The notes: generated by a model not told the origin, from the letters alone. 13,062 bases of DNA from an uncultured Eubacteriales bacterium (GCA_905201305.1 CAJKNS010000047.1:1-13062); one strand, 5' to 3'. Shown: positions 6,061 to 12,734, counted from the stretch's first letter. A program made the numbers and translations.

Positions 6061-6945
6061 TCACATTGCCTTGGGATGACTTTTGTTGTAGACGGACTTG
6101 AGCTGCTGCTTCACCAGCTGGGCATAAACCTGGGTGGAGGAAATATCGCTGTGCCCCATCATTTCCTGAATGGAATGGAGATCAGCGCCATTTTCCAGCA
6201 GGTGTGCCGCAAAGCTGTGGCGCAGGGTGTGCGGGGTAATATCCTTGTCGATATGCGCCTTTTCCTGGTAGCTCTTGACGATTTTCCAAAATCCCTGACG
6301 GCTCATACGGTCACCGTTCATGTTTACAAACAGCGCCTGCTCGTCGATATCCGCAATCATTTTGGAACGGATATTCTGCATGTACACCGCCAATGCATCT
6401 ACCGCCGCAGGATACAGCGGGATGATCCGCTCCTTCCCCTTGCTTTCGCAGCGGATAAAGCTGCCTGCCAAATTGACGTCGGTAATGTTGAGAGAAATCA
6501 ATTCCGTAACACGGATGCCGGTGGCATAGAGCAGCTCCAGCATTGCCTTGTCCCGGTAGCCCTTCATATCGGTGCACTTGGGCTGCGCCAGCAGACGCTC
6601 TACCTCTTTGCCAGTGAGCACCTGGGGCAGCTTTTTCTCCGCCTTGACCGCCGCCACATGGATGGCAGGATTCTCTTCCACCACGCCCTGATCCAGCAGA
6701 TGGTGATAAAAGCCCTTGATGGACGCCAGACTCCGGGAAACGGTTGCAGGAGATTTGCCCTGACCAGACAGATAGGCGAGATAGGTGCTGATCCGCTCCT
6801 GGGTCACCTCATTTAGCTCCAGCTGCCGCTCTGCAATATATGACGCAAACTGCTTTAAATCCCGCATATACGAGGAAACTGTATTCGCAGAAGCGTGTTT
6901 TTCATCTTTCAGATAGCGTTCATACGCAGCCAGATAGGTATCCAT
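6061..6945 (-). CDS. xerD: Site-specific tyrosine recombinase XerD
   Basis: This 294-residue protein is the typical XerD length. Residues about 1-90 form the N-terminal DNA-binding domain (YERYLKDEKHASANTVSSY... pattern). The catalytic residues are all present: Arg145 in ATGIRVTELISL, Lys169 in SKGKER, His239 and Arg242 in PHTLRHSFAAHLLENGADL, His265 in MMGHSDISSTQVYA and Tyr274. XerD works with a XerC-type partner at the dif site near the replication terminus to resolve chromosome dimers. The neighbouring SpoIIM-like gene ends 7 bases upstream, an arrangement also seen in other Firmicutes. The ribosome-binding site before ATG 6945 is weak, so translational coupling to the upstream gene is likely. 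The other recombinase at 2287-3315 is a candidate partner, though this is inference. Confidence 0.92.
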   Translation of the reverse strand: MDTYLAAYERYLKDEKHASANTVSSYMRDLKQFASYIAERQLELNEVTQERISTYLAYLSGQGKSPATVSRSLASIKGFYHHLLDQGVVEENPAIHVAAVKAEKKLPQVLTGKEVERLLAQPKCTDMKGYRDKAMLELLYATGIRVTELISLNITDVNLAGSFIRCESKGKERIIPLYPAAVDALAVYMQNIRSKMIADIDEQALFVNMNGDRMSRQGFWKIVKSYQEKAHIDKDITPHTLRHSFAAHLLENGADLHSIQEMMGHSDISSTQVYAQLVKQQLKSVYNKSHPKAM

Positions 6946-6952
6946 TCTACAA

Positions 6953-7507
6953 TCAAACTCCGAATCTCAGATAATATGCAGCATCCTTTGCTACGGTACA
7001 CTCCAGCAGCGACGCCGCCAGAAGCACCGCTGCGGTCAAAACCAATACGCCAAAGGCGCTGCGATCCTGCCTGCCGCCAAAGCCCAGACTCTGCCGCATG
7101 GACCAGAGCCCCAGCAGAAATCCGTAGGGCACCACCAAAATCAGCCGAAACAGCATCAGGCTTGCCAGCCATGGCAGCGCCGGCATTCCCTGCGATAAAA
7201 TCGCCGCGCCGAACAGCGCACCCAGCAGCGCGCCCTCTGCGCCGAACAGCGGCGGCAGCAGGAGCTTTCCACCGGGAGAAAACGCCAGCAGATATGCGGT
7301 AAACAGGAACTTTGCATTCCAAAGCAGCACGCGAACCAGTGCCGATTCCAAGGACTGCGCGCGCTCCGGCACAGCGTAGCACCGAAGTCCCAGCCACTTT
7401 GCCAGGAAGCATCCCAGCGCCACACCGGTAATAAACAACAGCAGCAGCATTGCACCGCACCGCTTTGTGGATGGAATTCCCCGCGGCACTCCGGCGGTAT
7501 TGTACAT
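6953..7507 (-). CDS. Polytopic membrane protein, probable divergent SpoIIM-like protein
   Basis: This 184-residue protein, counted from ATG 7507, is chosen over ATG 7522 because GGGGGTGAG (7512-7520) lies just upstream of 7507, while nothing like a ribosome-binding site precedes 7522. Five membrane segments are visible near residues 18-37, 57-76, 82-105, 113-136 and 150-169. The last ends in a hydrophobic-LLEC pattern reminiscent of the final helix of SpoIIM/DUF95 proteins. SpoIIM takes part in septal-wall degradation during engulfment in spore formers. The adjacency to xerD (7 bases) is the same as in many Firmicutes and is the main support. Sequence resemblance is weak, so an unrelated five-helix membrane protein remains possible, and the presence of this gene does not prove sporulation. 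Confidence 0.55.
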   Translation of the reverse strand: MYNTAGVPRGIPSTKRCGAMLLLLFITGVALGCFLAKWLGLRCYAVPERAQSLESALVRVLLWNAKFLFTAYLLAFSPGGKLLLPPLFGAEGALLGALFGAAILSQGMPALPWLASLMLFRLILVVPYGFLLGLWSMRQSLGFGGRQDRSAFGVLVLTAAVLLAASLLECTVAKDAAYYLRFGV

Positions 7508-7517
7508 GGATCTCACC

Positions 7518-7534
7518 CCCATAGAACCTATGGG
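7518..7534 (-). promoter_or_regulatory. Short perfect hairpin at the translation start of the SpoIIM-like gene
   Basis: CCCATAG (7518-7524) and CTATGGG (7528-7534) pair perfectly around AAC. In the minus-strand transcript its 3' arm takes part of the G-run used as ribosome-binding site for ATG 7507 and covers the alternative ATG 7522. This could lower translation. Confidence 0.4.
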
Positions 7535-7618
7535 ACAAGCTACTGCGATATACCGGAAACTCTGGAAATTATTTTATCCACAGAGTTTTGCACAGCACAA
7601 TTCCATCACCGCAAACAT

Positions 7619-7647
7619 AATATACTCCAAACTTCCTGAAATAGCAA
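7619..7647 (-). promoter_or_regulatory. Probable promoter of the SpoIIM-like/xerD unit
   Basis: On the minus strand TTGCTA (7642-7647) and TATATT (7619-7624) are 17 bases apart. The region is AT-rich, so chance matches are more likely than for the other promoters listed here. Confidence 0.45.
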
Positions 7648-7795
7648 TACATTTTTGTATTTTTGTTCATTATGCCAAAATATTATGTCATTTAATTTAT
7701 GTAAACTTCGCAACCAATCAGACCGGTTTTACCCCGTTTTCCCTATATATTGTGGTCAAGTTGCACAACATCCATGCTATTTAGGGCAAAGAAAG

Positions 7796-7823
7796 ACACC
7801 CCGCGCAATCCTGCACGGGGTGT
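7796..7823 (-). terminator. Rho-independent terminator of scfB
   Basis: ACACCCCG (7796-7803) pairs with CGGGGTGT (7816-7823) around a 12-base loop. On the minus strand it is followed by the T-rich CTTTCTTTG. It lies 20 bases past the scfB stop codon. Confidence 0.85.
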
Positions 7824-7842
7824 AACTTTTATTCACTATCGC

Positions 7843-9195
7843 TTATTCCTGCGGAATTTCTGCAAGACCGGCTTCAATGGCACGCATCGCAATGGCGCAT
7901 TCCAGCCGTTTCCGCTGCATATCGCAGCCCAGCTTGTAGGGCTTCTTCATATCGCCGTTGGCATTGAGGTTCGCCGCAGAGCAGCCGCCGCTGCAATAGA
8001 ACCGTGCCCAGCAATCCTGGCAGTCCTCGCGGGTATAGATATTCAGCCCCGCAAAGGTATTGGCAATGTCCATATTGAACTCATCGGTGAGAATGCTGCC
8101 CATCCGGTACTCTTCCTTCCCCACAAACTGATGGCAGGGATAGATATCGCCGTCCGGGGTCACCGCCACATATTCGCAGCCAGCGCCGCAGCCGCGCATC
8201 CGCTTAATGACGCAGGGTCCCTGGGTAAGATCCACGTTGAAGTGGAAGAAGTTAAAGTCCTTCCGCCGGAGCATGATCTTTGCCAGCTTTTCATATTCGG
8301 CATAGATGGTGGGCAGGTCCTCCTCCCGCAGCGCATAGGGGTCGGAATCGTCAGCGGTAACCGGCTCGACAGAAATGCTGTCCACGCCAAGGTCCGCAAT
8401 GCTCAGAACATCCTGAGAAAAGTCCAGGTTTTCATGGGTAAAGGTGCCGCGAACGTAATAGTCCTTGTTCTTGTCTCGCTGGGCAATGAGCTTCAGGAAC
8501 TTGGGCACGATCAGATCGTAGCTGCCCTTTCCGTTGACGGTCAGACGGTTTCGGTCATTGACTTCCTTCCGTCCATCCAGAGACAGCACGCAGTTGTCCA
8601 TGTTCTCGTTGAAGTATTTGATATTCTCGTCGCTGAGCAGTACGCCGTTTGTGGTCATGGTAAAGCGGAAATGCTTGCCCCATTCTTCCTCATGGGCACG
8701 GGCATATTCCACCGTAGCCTTTACGGTTTCCATCGCCATCAAAGGCTCGCCGCCGAAGAAGTCTACCTCGATATTGTGCCGCTTGCCGGACTTTTTTGCC
8801 ACCCAGTCAATGGCGCGAATGGCAACCTCTTTGGGCATGATCTTCCGTCCGGTGCCAAAATCGCCGGTGGAGGCAAAGCAGTATTTGCATCTGAGGTTGC
8901 AGTCGTGGGACACATGGAGGCACAGTGCCTTGACCGGTGCATCCTTGGGCACGGCATCTGCGGGGTCCACATAATCCATGGGAGTAAACAGCAGCCCCTG
9001 CTCCTTGAGTCCCATCAGCTCCTGCCATGCCTTTTCCGCTTCCTTCGGATCCACGCCCTCCAGCACCGGCATGGTGTCGGGACATTGCCCTGCTGCATGG
9101 AGCAAATCATAGCTCAGCTGATCCAGCACATGGACTGCGCCGCTGTTGACGTCTACCGCGATATTGCAGCCCAGCACCGAAAATGTATGTACCAT
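7843..9195 (-). CDS. scfB: SCIFF (ranthipeptide) radical SAM maturase
   Basis: This 450-residue protein starts at ATG 9195, with AAGGAG (9203-9208) 7 bases upstream. Residues about 1-80 form the N-terminal peptide-recognition (RRE-type) region. The radical SAM cluster motif is CNLRCKYC, with Cys99, Cys103 and Cys106, followed by FFGGEPL (146-152), which helps bind SAM. The C-terminal SPASM domain supplies ligands for auxiliary iron-sulfur clusters: Cys328, Cys336, Cys340, Cys354, Cys392, Cys395, Cys401, Cys405 and Cys424. The family enzyme uses a 5'-deoxyadenosyl radical to link a precursor cysteine sulfur to a threonine side chain in ScfA. The precursor gene lies directly upstream, 82 bases away. 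The enzyme looks complete, and the role of the mature peptide is not known. Confidence 0.95.
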   Translation of the reverse strand: MVHTFSVLGCNIAVDVNSGAVHVLDQLSYDLLHAAGQCPDTMPVLEGVDPKEAEKAWQELMGLKEQGLLFTPMDYVDPADAVPKDAPVKALCLHVSHDCNLRCKYCFASTGDFGTGRKIMPKEVAIRAIDWVAKKSGKRHNIEVDFFGGEPLMAMETVKATVEYARAHEEEWGKHFRFTMTTNGVLLSDENIKYFNENMDNCVLSLDGRKEVNDRNRLTVNGKGSYDLIVPKFLKLIAQRDKNKDYYVRGTFTHENLDFSQDVLSIADLGVDSISVEPVTADDSDPYALREEDLPTIYAEYEKLAKIMLRRKDFNFFHFNVDLTQGPCVIKRMRGCGAGCEYVAVTPDGDIYPCHQFVGKEEYRMGSILTDEFNMDIANTFAGLNIYTREDCQDCWARFYCSGGCSAANLNANGDMKKPYKLGCDMQRKRLECAIAMRAIEAGLAEIPQE

Positions 9196-9231
9196 AATGT
9201 TTCTCCTTACCGTTCAAAATAACCAGCAAAC

Positions 9232-9255
9232 GGGGAGGGACATACGCCCCTCCCC
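9232..9255 (-). promoter_or_regulatory. GC-rich hairpin between scfA and scfB
   Basis: GGGGAGGG (9232-9239) pairs perfectly with CCCTCCCC (9248-9255) around 8 bases. A flanking GCAAA/TTTGC pairing can extend it in the minus-strand RNA. The obvious T-run (9256-9260) is on the plus-strand side, so for the scf transcript this is not a standard terminator. It may stabilise the 3' end of scfA RNA or partly block read-through, giving more peptide than enzyme. Confidence 0.6.
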
Positions 9256-9277
9256 TTTTTGCCAAAAATCACATTGC

Positions 9278-9424
9278 TCAGCGATCCTTGTTCTCGCACT
9301 TCTGGTTGGCAACCGTGCAGGAAGTTTTGCAGGCAGACTGACAAGAGGTCTGACACTCACCGCAGCCGCCCTTACAAGCGCTCTCCTTGAGCGTAGCGCC
9401 GGTCAGCGTTTTAATATGTTCCAT
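9278..9424 (-). CDS. scfA: SCIFF ranthipeptide precursor, 48 residues, seven cysteines
   Basis: The start at ATG 9424 has GGAGG (9432-9436) 7 bases upstream, and the stop is TGA 9278-9280. The peptide opens MEHIKTLTGATLKES (leader), then carries the invariant core GGCGECQTSCQSACKTSC, TVANQKCE and a short basic/acidic tail. This is the six-cysteines-in-forty-five-residues (SCIFF) family, whose members are modified by the adjacent radical SAM enzyme. As I recall the published work on thermophilic homologues, the thioether joins the Cys and Thr of the CKTSCT segment, which are Cys32 and Thr37 here. The six usual cysteines are 21, 24, 28, 32, 36 and 43. Cys17 is an additional one just before the core. 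The gene has its own strong promoter. Peptide function is unknown. Confidence 0.95.
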   Translation of the reverse strand: MEHIKTLTGATLKESACKGGCGECQTSCQSACKTSCTVANQKCENKDR

Positions 9425-9456
9425 AATCTTACCTCCCTGAGTGATATTCTCTGTTC

Positions 9457-9485
9457 ATTATAGCATAGCCCCCGGTAGAATGCAA
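9457..9485 (-). promoter_or_regulatory. Promoter of scfA
   Basis: On the minus strand TTGCAT (9480-9485) and TATAAT (9457-9462) are 17 bases apart, preceding ATG 9424 by a leader of about 26 bases. It lies between the preceding stop codon and scfA, so scfA-scfB can be expressed apart from yajC. Confidence 0.8.
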
Positions 9486-9515
9486 TCGCTTTTTCACTTT
9501 TTAGAGCGTTTCCCG

Positions 9516-9902
9516 TTAGCGTACTCTGCGGCGGCGTGTTTTCCCTCCGGACTGGGTCATGGCGCCGCCCAGCGCCCCAAGACAGAGCACAATCACCGTG
9601 ATCCACGGACGCTCCCCCATGCTGCCGAAGATCAGCCCTCGCAGCACCAGCGCCAGCAGCAGATAAATTCCGCCTGCCGCCAGCGCCATGGGAAGCCGCA
9701 TTTGTCCCGAAATTCCAGACGCCAGAATACCCGTCGCAATCCCCGCAAGCAGCGTAATGCCCCAGGTCCCATACGTCATTCCGCCCATGGGGACCACGCC
9801 ACCATGGACCAGTGCCGCAAGCAGCATGCTCAAAATTAGCCCCACGAGCATCGCGCCAACCGCGCCAATCAGGACGCTCTTTGCCAGTTTGATTCCCTTC
9901 AT
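9516..9902 (-). CDS. Small four-helix membrane protein, TIGR04086-type, of the yajC-scf locus
   Basis: This 128-residue protein starts at ATG 9902, preceded by GAGGAG and a T-run. A longer in-frame reading from 9956 would run through a terminator hairpin and is rejected. Four hydrophobic segments (about residues 8-31, 43-64, 68-90 and 98-116) alternate with short loops. The protein is Gly/Ala-rich and ends in a basic RRRRVR tail expected to face the cytoplasm. Small proteins of this kind lie next to yajC in many Clostridia and are named TIGR04086. I make the call from position, length and topology rather than from a diagnostic motif. No function is known. The start lies close behind yajC, and translation may depend on melting of the hairpin that holds its ribosome-binding site. 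Confidence 0.7.
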   Translation of the reverse strand: MKGIKLAKSVLIGAVGAMLVGLILSMLLAALVHGGVVPMGGMTYGTWGITLLAGIATGILASGISGQMRLPMALAAGGIYLLLALVLRGLIFGSMGERPWITVIVLCLGALGGAMTQSGGKTRRRRVR

Positions 9903-9904
9903 AG

Positions 9905-9949
9905 AAAAAACTCCTCTCACAGTACTCGCTAAAGAGTATGTGAGAGGAG
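9905..9949 (-). terminator. yajC terminator whose 3' arm contains the next gene's ribosome-binding site
   Basis: CTCCTCTCAC (9911-9920) pairs perfectly with GTGAGAGGAG (9940-9949). TACTC (9923-9927) pairs with GAGTA (9934-9938), leaving a 6-base loop. On the minus strand the stem is followed at once by six T (9905-9910) and then TCT and ATG 9902. It therefore has the full form of a rho-independent terminator 13 bases after the yajC stop. Its 3' arm holds the only ribosome-binding site (GAGGAG) of the downstream membrane gene. Confidence 0.85.
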
Positions 9950-9962
9950 CCGGCATTATCCC

Positions 9963-10283
9963 TTACTTGGATTCCTGGGTCTGGGTACCCTTGGTGGAAA
10001 TTGCCCAGCGGGTGAACTGGATGCGAACGCGATCCTCACTGGTCTCGATGGTCACCAAATCGTCCTTGATGTGGACAACCTTGCCCACGATACCACCGAT
10101 GGTGGTTACTTCGTCGCCCACGGAAAGGGAATCCCGCATCTCGCTGAGTGCCTTCTTCTTCTTGTTCTCAGGACGAATCAGCAGGAAGTAGAACACAACA
10201 ATCAGGACAACAAAGGGCAGCAGAGTGGTCAGCAGGCTGGCAGTGGTGTTGCCGCTTGCCGAGGTCAGAATGGAAAAAGACAT
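9963..10283 (-). CDS. yajC: Preprotein translocase subunit YajC
   Basis: This 106-residue protein starts at ATG 10283, with GGAGG (10291-10295) 7 bases upstream. One membrane helix (about residues 18-36) ends in the hallmark FYFLLIRPENKKKK. The cytoplasmic beta-rich domain follows with MRDSLSVGDEVTTIGGIVGKV and a final strand pattern VTIETSEDRVRIQFTRWAI. YajC associates with SecDF-YidC and supports protein export at the inner face of the membrane. Length and motifs are normal for the family. secD and secF, often found nearby, are not in the window. The gene has its own promoter in the 69-base gap after tgt, although read-through from queA-tgt is possible since no terminator was seen there. 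Confidence 0.93.
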   Translation of the reverse strand: MSFSILTSASGNTTASLLTTLLPFVVLIVVFYFLLIRPENKKKKALSEMRDSLSVGDEVTTIGGIVGKVVHIKDDLVTIETSEDRVRIQFTRWAISTKGTQTQESK

Positions 10284-10316
10284 GATAATTCCTCCGTTTT
10301 TTATTAAACAAATTGT

Positions 10317-10345
10317 ATTATACGGTGATATGGCGAAGATTGCAA
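10317..10345 (-). promoter_or_regulatory. Promoter of yajC
   Basis: On the minus strand TTGCAA (10340-10345) and TATAAT (10317-10322) have a 17-base spacer and lie about 27 bases before the ATG once the start point is placed. The -35 begins 8 bases above the tgt stop codon. Confidence 0.75.
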
Positions 10346-10352
10346 GGGCAAA

Positions 10353-11483
10353 TTAAATCTTTCTTGCCAGCTTCTCGGAATATTCCGCCCGGAAGTCCGC
10401 AAAGGTGTCCGTATCAATGGCATTCCGAATCCGTTCTGCCAGCTTATTGTAGAAATACAGGTTGTGCATTACTGCCAGCCGCATGGCAAGCATCTCCTCC
10501 GCCTTAAACAGGTGGTGAATATAGCTGCGGGTATAGCGGCGGCAAACCGGGCAGTCACACTGGGGATCAATGGGCTTGTCATCATAGATATACTTGGCGT
10601 TTTTCATATTGATGGTGCCTTCCCAGGTAAACAGGCGACCATGCCGGGCATTTCTCGCAGGCATTACGCAGTCAAAGAAGTCAACGCCTCTTGCCACCGC
10701 CTCGATGATATTGCTAGGTGTGCCAACACCCATGAGATACCGTGGCTTGTCCTCCGGGGCATAGTCCGCCAGTACATCCAGGATGTGATACATGGTTTCC
10801 GTGGGCTCGCCCACCGCAAGTCCGCCGATTGCCACGCCTGCCACCGGCATATTCCGCAGCTGCTGCATGTGCCAGATGCGAAGATCGTCATAGGTGCCCC
10901 CCTGGTTGATGCCAAAGAGCACCTGACCGGGATTCACCGTGTCCGGCAGCTTGTTCAGCCGATCCAGCTCCTTGATGCAGCGCTCCAGCCACCGCTGGGT
11001 CCGCTCCACGGAATCCTTCACGTACTTTCTGGGGGACGGATTTTCCACGCACTCGTCAAACGCCATGGCAATATCCGAACCAAGGTTCGACTGAATCTGC
11101 ATGCTCTCCTCCGGACCCATAAAGATCTTATGCCCGTCCAAATGAGATGCAAACGTCACGCCCTCTTCGGTGATTTTCCGCAGCCCAGCCAGAGAGAACA
11201 CCTGAAAGCCGCCGGAATCCGTCAAAATCGGACCGTTCCAGGTCATGAATTTATGCAGTCCGCCCATGGCTTTTACCACCTGGTCCCCAGGACGCAGATG
11301 CAGATGATAGGTGTTGCTCAGTTCAATCTGGGTGCCGATATGCTCCAGATCAAAGGCGCTGAGTCCCCCCTTAATGGCGCCCTGGGTGCCGACGTTCATA
11401 AAAACAGGGGTCTGCACCGTGCCGTGAGGGCAGGTAAATTCGCCCCGCCGCGCCAGTCCTTCCGTTTTGATTACCTTAAACAT
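10353..11483 (-). CDS. tgt: tRNA-guanine transglycosylase (queuine tRNA-ribosyltransferase)
   Basis: This 376-residue protein starts at ATG 11483, with GGAGAG (11489-11494) 5 bases upstream. It swaps guanine 34 in the anticodon of GUN-type tRNAs for the queuosine precursor preQ1. Visible motifs are TPVFMNVGTQGAIKG (25-39), DSGGFQVFS (89-97) with Asp89 in the base pocket, the GGLAVGE loop (220-226), and FDCVMPARNARHG (from 270) with nucleophile Asp271. The zinc site is CDCPVC, with Cys309, Cys311 and Cys314, together with His340. Length is normal and no key residue is missing. queA ends 17 bases upstream, so the two genes form a queuosine operon. Confidence 0.97.
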   Translation of the reverse strand: MFKVIKTEGLARRGEFTCPHGTVQTPVFMNVGTQGAIKGGLSAFDLEHIGTQIELSNTYHLHLRPGDQVVKAMGGLHKFMTWNGPILTDSGGFQVFSLAGLRKITEEGVTFASHLDGHKIFMGPEESMQIQSNLGSDIAMAFDECVENPSPRKYVKDSVERTQRWLERCIKELDRLNKLPDTVNPGQVLFGINQGGTYDDLRIWHMQQLRNMPVAGVAIGGLAVGEPTETMYHILDVLADYAPEDKPRYLMGVGTPSNIIEAVARGVDFFDCVMPARNARHGRLFTWEGTINMKNAKYIYDDKPIDPQCDCPVCRRYTRSYIHHLFKAEEMLAMRLAVMHNLYFYNKLAERIRNAIDTDTFADFRAEYSEKLARKI

Positions 11484-11500
11484 ACGCTCTCTCCAAACAT

Positions 11501-12523
11501 TTATTCAATGAGCATCGCATCTCCAAAGCTGAAGAAGCGATAGCGTTCCTGTACCGCCGTGTTATAGGCATTTAGAATATGCTCCCGACCTGCAAAGGCG
11601 GAAACCAGCATCACCAGCGTGCTCTCCGGCAGGTGGAAATTGGTCACCAGCGCATCCATCGCCTTGAACCGATAGCCGGGATAGATGAAGATATCCGTCC
11701 AGCCGGAGCTTTCCTCAAAGGTGCCGTCCTCATGGGCAAAGCTCTCCAGGGTACGGCAGGAGGTGGTACCAACGCAAACGATCCGTCCGCCGCGCCGATG
11801 GGTTTCGTTGAGCAGATTGGCGGTTTCCTTCGATATCATGCAGAATTCCGAGTGCATATGGTGATCCGTCACCTCTTCCGCAGATACCGGACGAAAGGTA
11901 CCAAGCCCCACATGCAGGGTCACATAGGCAATATCCACGCCCATGCTCTGAATCTTCTCCAGCAGCTCCTTGGTAAAATGAAGCCCCGCAGTGGGCGCCG
12001 CTGCCGATCCCGTCACCCGGGAATACACCGTCTGATACCGTTCGCCGTTTTGCAGTTCCTCTTTGATATACGGCGGCAGCATTTTGCCCAGCCGCTCCAG
12101 AATCTCCAGAAAGATGCCTTCATAGTGGAACTGTACGATTTTTTTGCCCTCCTGCAGATCCTCAGCAATGGTAGCGGTCAGCTCCCCTTCTCCAAAGGAA
12201 ACCTCAGCGCCGGGCTTCAGCTTCCGACCGGGACGGGCAAGACACTCCCATTTTCCGTCACCCACATCCTTGAGCAGCAGCAGCTCCACTGCGCCGCCGG
12301 TGGGAACACGATGACCGTACAGCCGTGCAGGAAGCACCCGGCTGTCGTTCAGCACCAGCGTATCGCCGGGATGCAAATGCTCCGGCAAATCGAAGAAATG
12401 CTGATGCTGAATCGCTCCGGTTTCGCGGTTTAATACCATCAGCCGCGAGCCGTCCCGGCGCTCCAGCGGCGTCTGGGCAATCAGCTCCTGAGGCAGATCA
12501 TAATAAAAATCACTGGTTTTCAT
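11501..12523 (-). CDS. queA: S-adenosylmethionine:tRNA ribosyltransferase-isomerase
   Basis: This 340-residue protein starts at ATG 12523, with GAGGG (12533-12537) 9 bases upstream. QueA transfers and isomerises the ribosyl part of SAM onto preQ1 in tRNA to give epoxyqueuosine, the step after Tgt. Family motifs are DFYYDLPQELIAQTPLERRD near the N-terminus, NDSRVLPARL (59-68), GSAAAPTAGLHFT (172-184), VTLHVGLGTFRPV (201-213), HSEF (224-227), and TNFHLPESTLVMLVSAFAG (294-312). The protein is complete and of usual size. tgt follows in the same transcript. No preQ1 riboswitch structure was recognised in the leader of about 48 bases. Confidence 0.97.
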   Translation of the reverse strand: MKTSDFYYDLPQELIAQTPLERRDGSRLMVLNRETGAIQHQHFFDLPEHLHPGDTLVLNDSRVLPARLYGHRVPTGGAVELLLLKDVGDGKWECLARPGRKLKPGAEVSFGEGELTATIAEDLQEGKKIVQFHYEGIFLEILERLGKMLPPYIKEELQNGERYQTVYSRVTGSAAAPTAGLHFTKELLEKIQSMGVDIAYVTLHVGLGTFRPVSAEEVTDHHMHSEFCMISKETANLLNETHRRGGRIVCVGTTSCRTLESFAHEDGTFEESSGWTDIFIYPGYRFKAMDALVTNFHLPESTLVMLVSAFAGREHILNAYNTAVQERYRFFSFGDAMLIE

Positions 12524-12577
12524 AGCTTGAAACCCTCTATCATTTCATGCGTAATCCGGTGTTTTCCGGTAAAGAAT

Positions 12578-12606
12578 ATCATAATACATCTGCGGTGATA
12601 ACGCAA
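12578..12606 (-). promoter_or_regulatory. Promoter of queA-tgt
   Basis: On the minus strand TTGCGT (12601-12606) and TATGAT (12578-12583) are 17 bases apart. The expected start point gives a leader of about 48 bases before ATG 12523. Confidence 0.65.
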
Positions 12607-12645
12607 CAGTTTTCTCCGGATTTCATCCGCAATGTTTTGATTTAT

Positions 12646-12683
12646 ACAATGTTCCATTGTCGTATTATGCAATGTTTCATTGT
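12646..12683. repeat. Two palindromic operator-like repeats upstream of the ribbon-helix-helix gene
   Basis: ACAATGTTCCATTGT (12646-12660) is a perfect dyad with a 3-base centre. A second copy, CAATG TTT CATTG (12670-12682), differs in the centre. The two read as direct repeats with centres 23 bp apart, about two helical turns, and end 5 bases before the -35 of the downstream gene. A weaker half copy (CAATGTTTTG) lies at 12630-12639. They are likely binding sites for the protein encoded downstream, by inference. Confidence 0.7.
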
Positions 12684-12687
12684 ATTC

Positions 12688-12716
12688 TGGACAAAGCTGT
12701 TAGATTATGCTATGAT
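12688..12716 (+). promoter_or_regulatory. Promoter of the ribbon-helix-helix gene
   Basis: TGGACA (12688-12693) and TATGAT (12711-12716) are 17 bases apart. The expected start point falls only about 12 bases before ATG 12735, so the leader barely includes the AGGTGA ribosome-binding site (12724-12729). Confidence 0.65.
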
Positions 12717-12734
12717 GCCTGTGAGGTGAAATCC

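Larger units (their letters stand above)
7508..7842. other. 335-base AT-rich intergenic region without a gene
   Basis: No supported coding frame was seen on either strand. From left to right it holds a short perfect hairpin over the SpoIIM-like start region (7518-7534), a 7-bp inverted repeat AACTCTG/CAGAGTT (7558-7564 and 7581-7587), a probable promoter for the SpoIIM-xerD unit (7619-7647), an AT-rich stretch (about 7640-7710), and the scfB terminator (7796-7823). The leader between promoter and start is about 105 bases and resembles no riboswitch class I recognise. Confidence 0.6.

Noticed and set aside
7680..7707. dif-like site near the XerD gene (TTATGTAAACT at 7697-7707)
   Set aside because: The right arm matches the Bacillus subtilis XerD arm, but the left arm of the 28-bp frame does not resemble ACTTCCT, and the stretch is AT-rich, so a chance match is likely.
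7750..9222. Open frame of 490 codons on the plus strand
   Set aside because: It is the antisense image of scfB, whose radical SAM and SPASM motifs are unmistakable. It runs through the scfB terminator and has no ribosome-binding site.
9903..9956. N-terminal extension of the small membrane protein to 9956
   Set aside because: It would translate through the terminator hairpin and T-run, and the downstream ATG 9902 has a well-placed GAGGAG.
10464..12433. Plus-strand frames of 359 and 284 codons opposite tgt and queA
   Set aside because: They are antisense shadows of two well-identified genes, His- and Gln-rich with no domain signal, a usual effect of GC-rich codon use.
12523..12577. preQ1 riboswitch in the queA leader
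   Set aside because: No compact pseudoknot pattern with a 3' A-rich tail was found, and queA-tgt operons usually lack this element.
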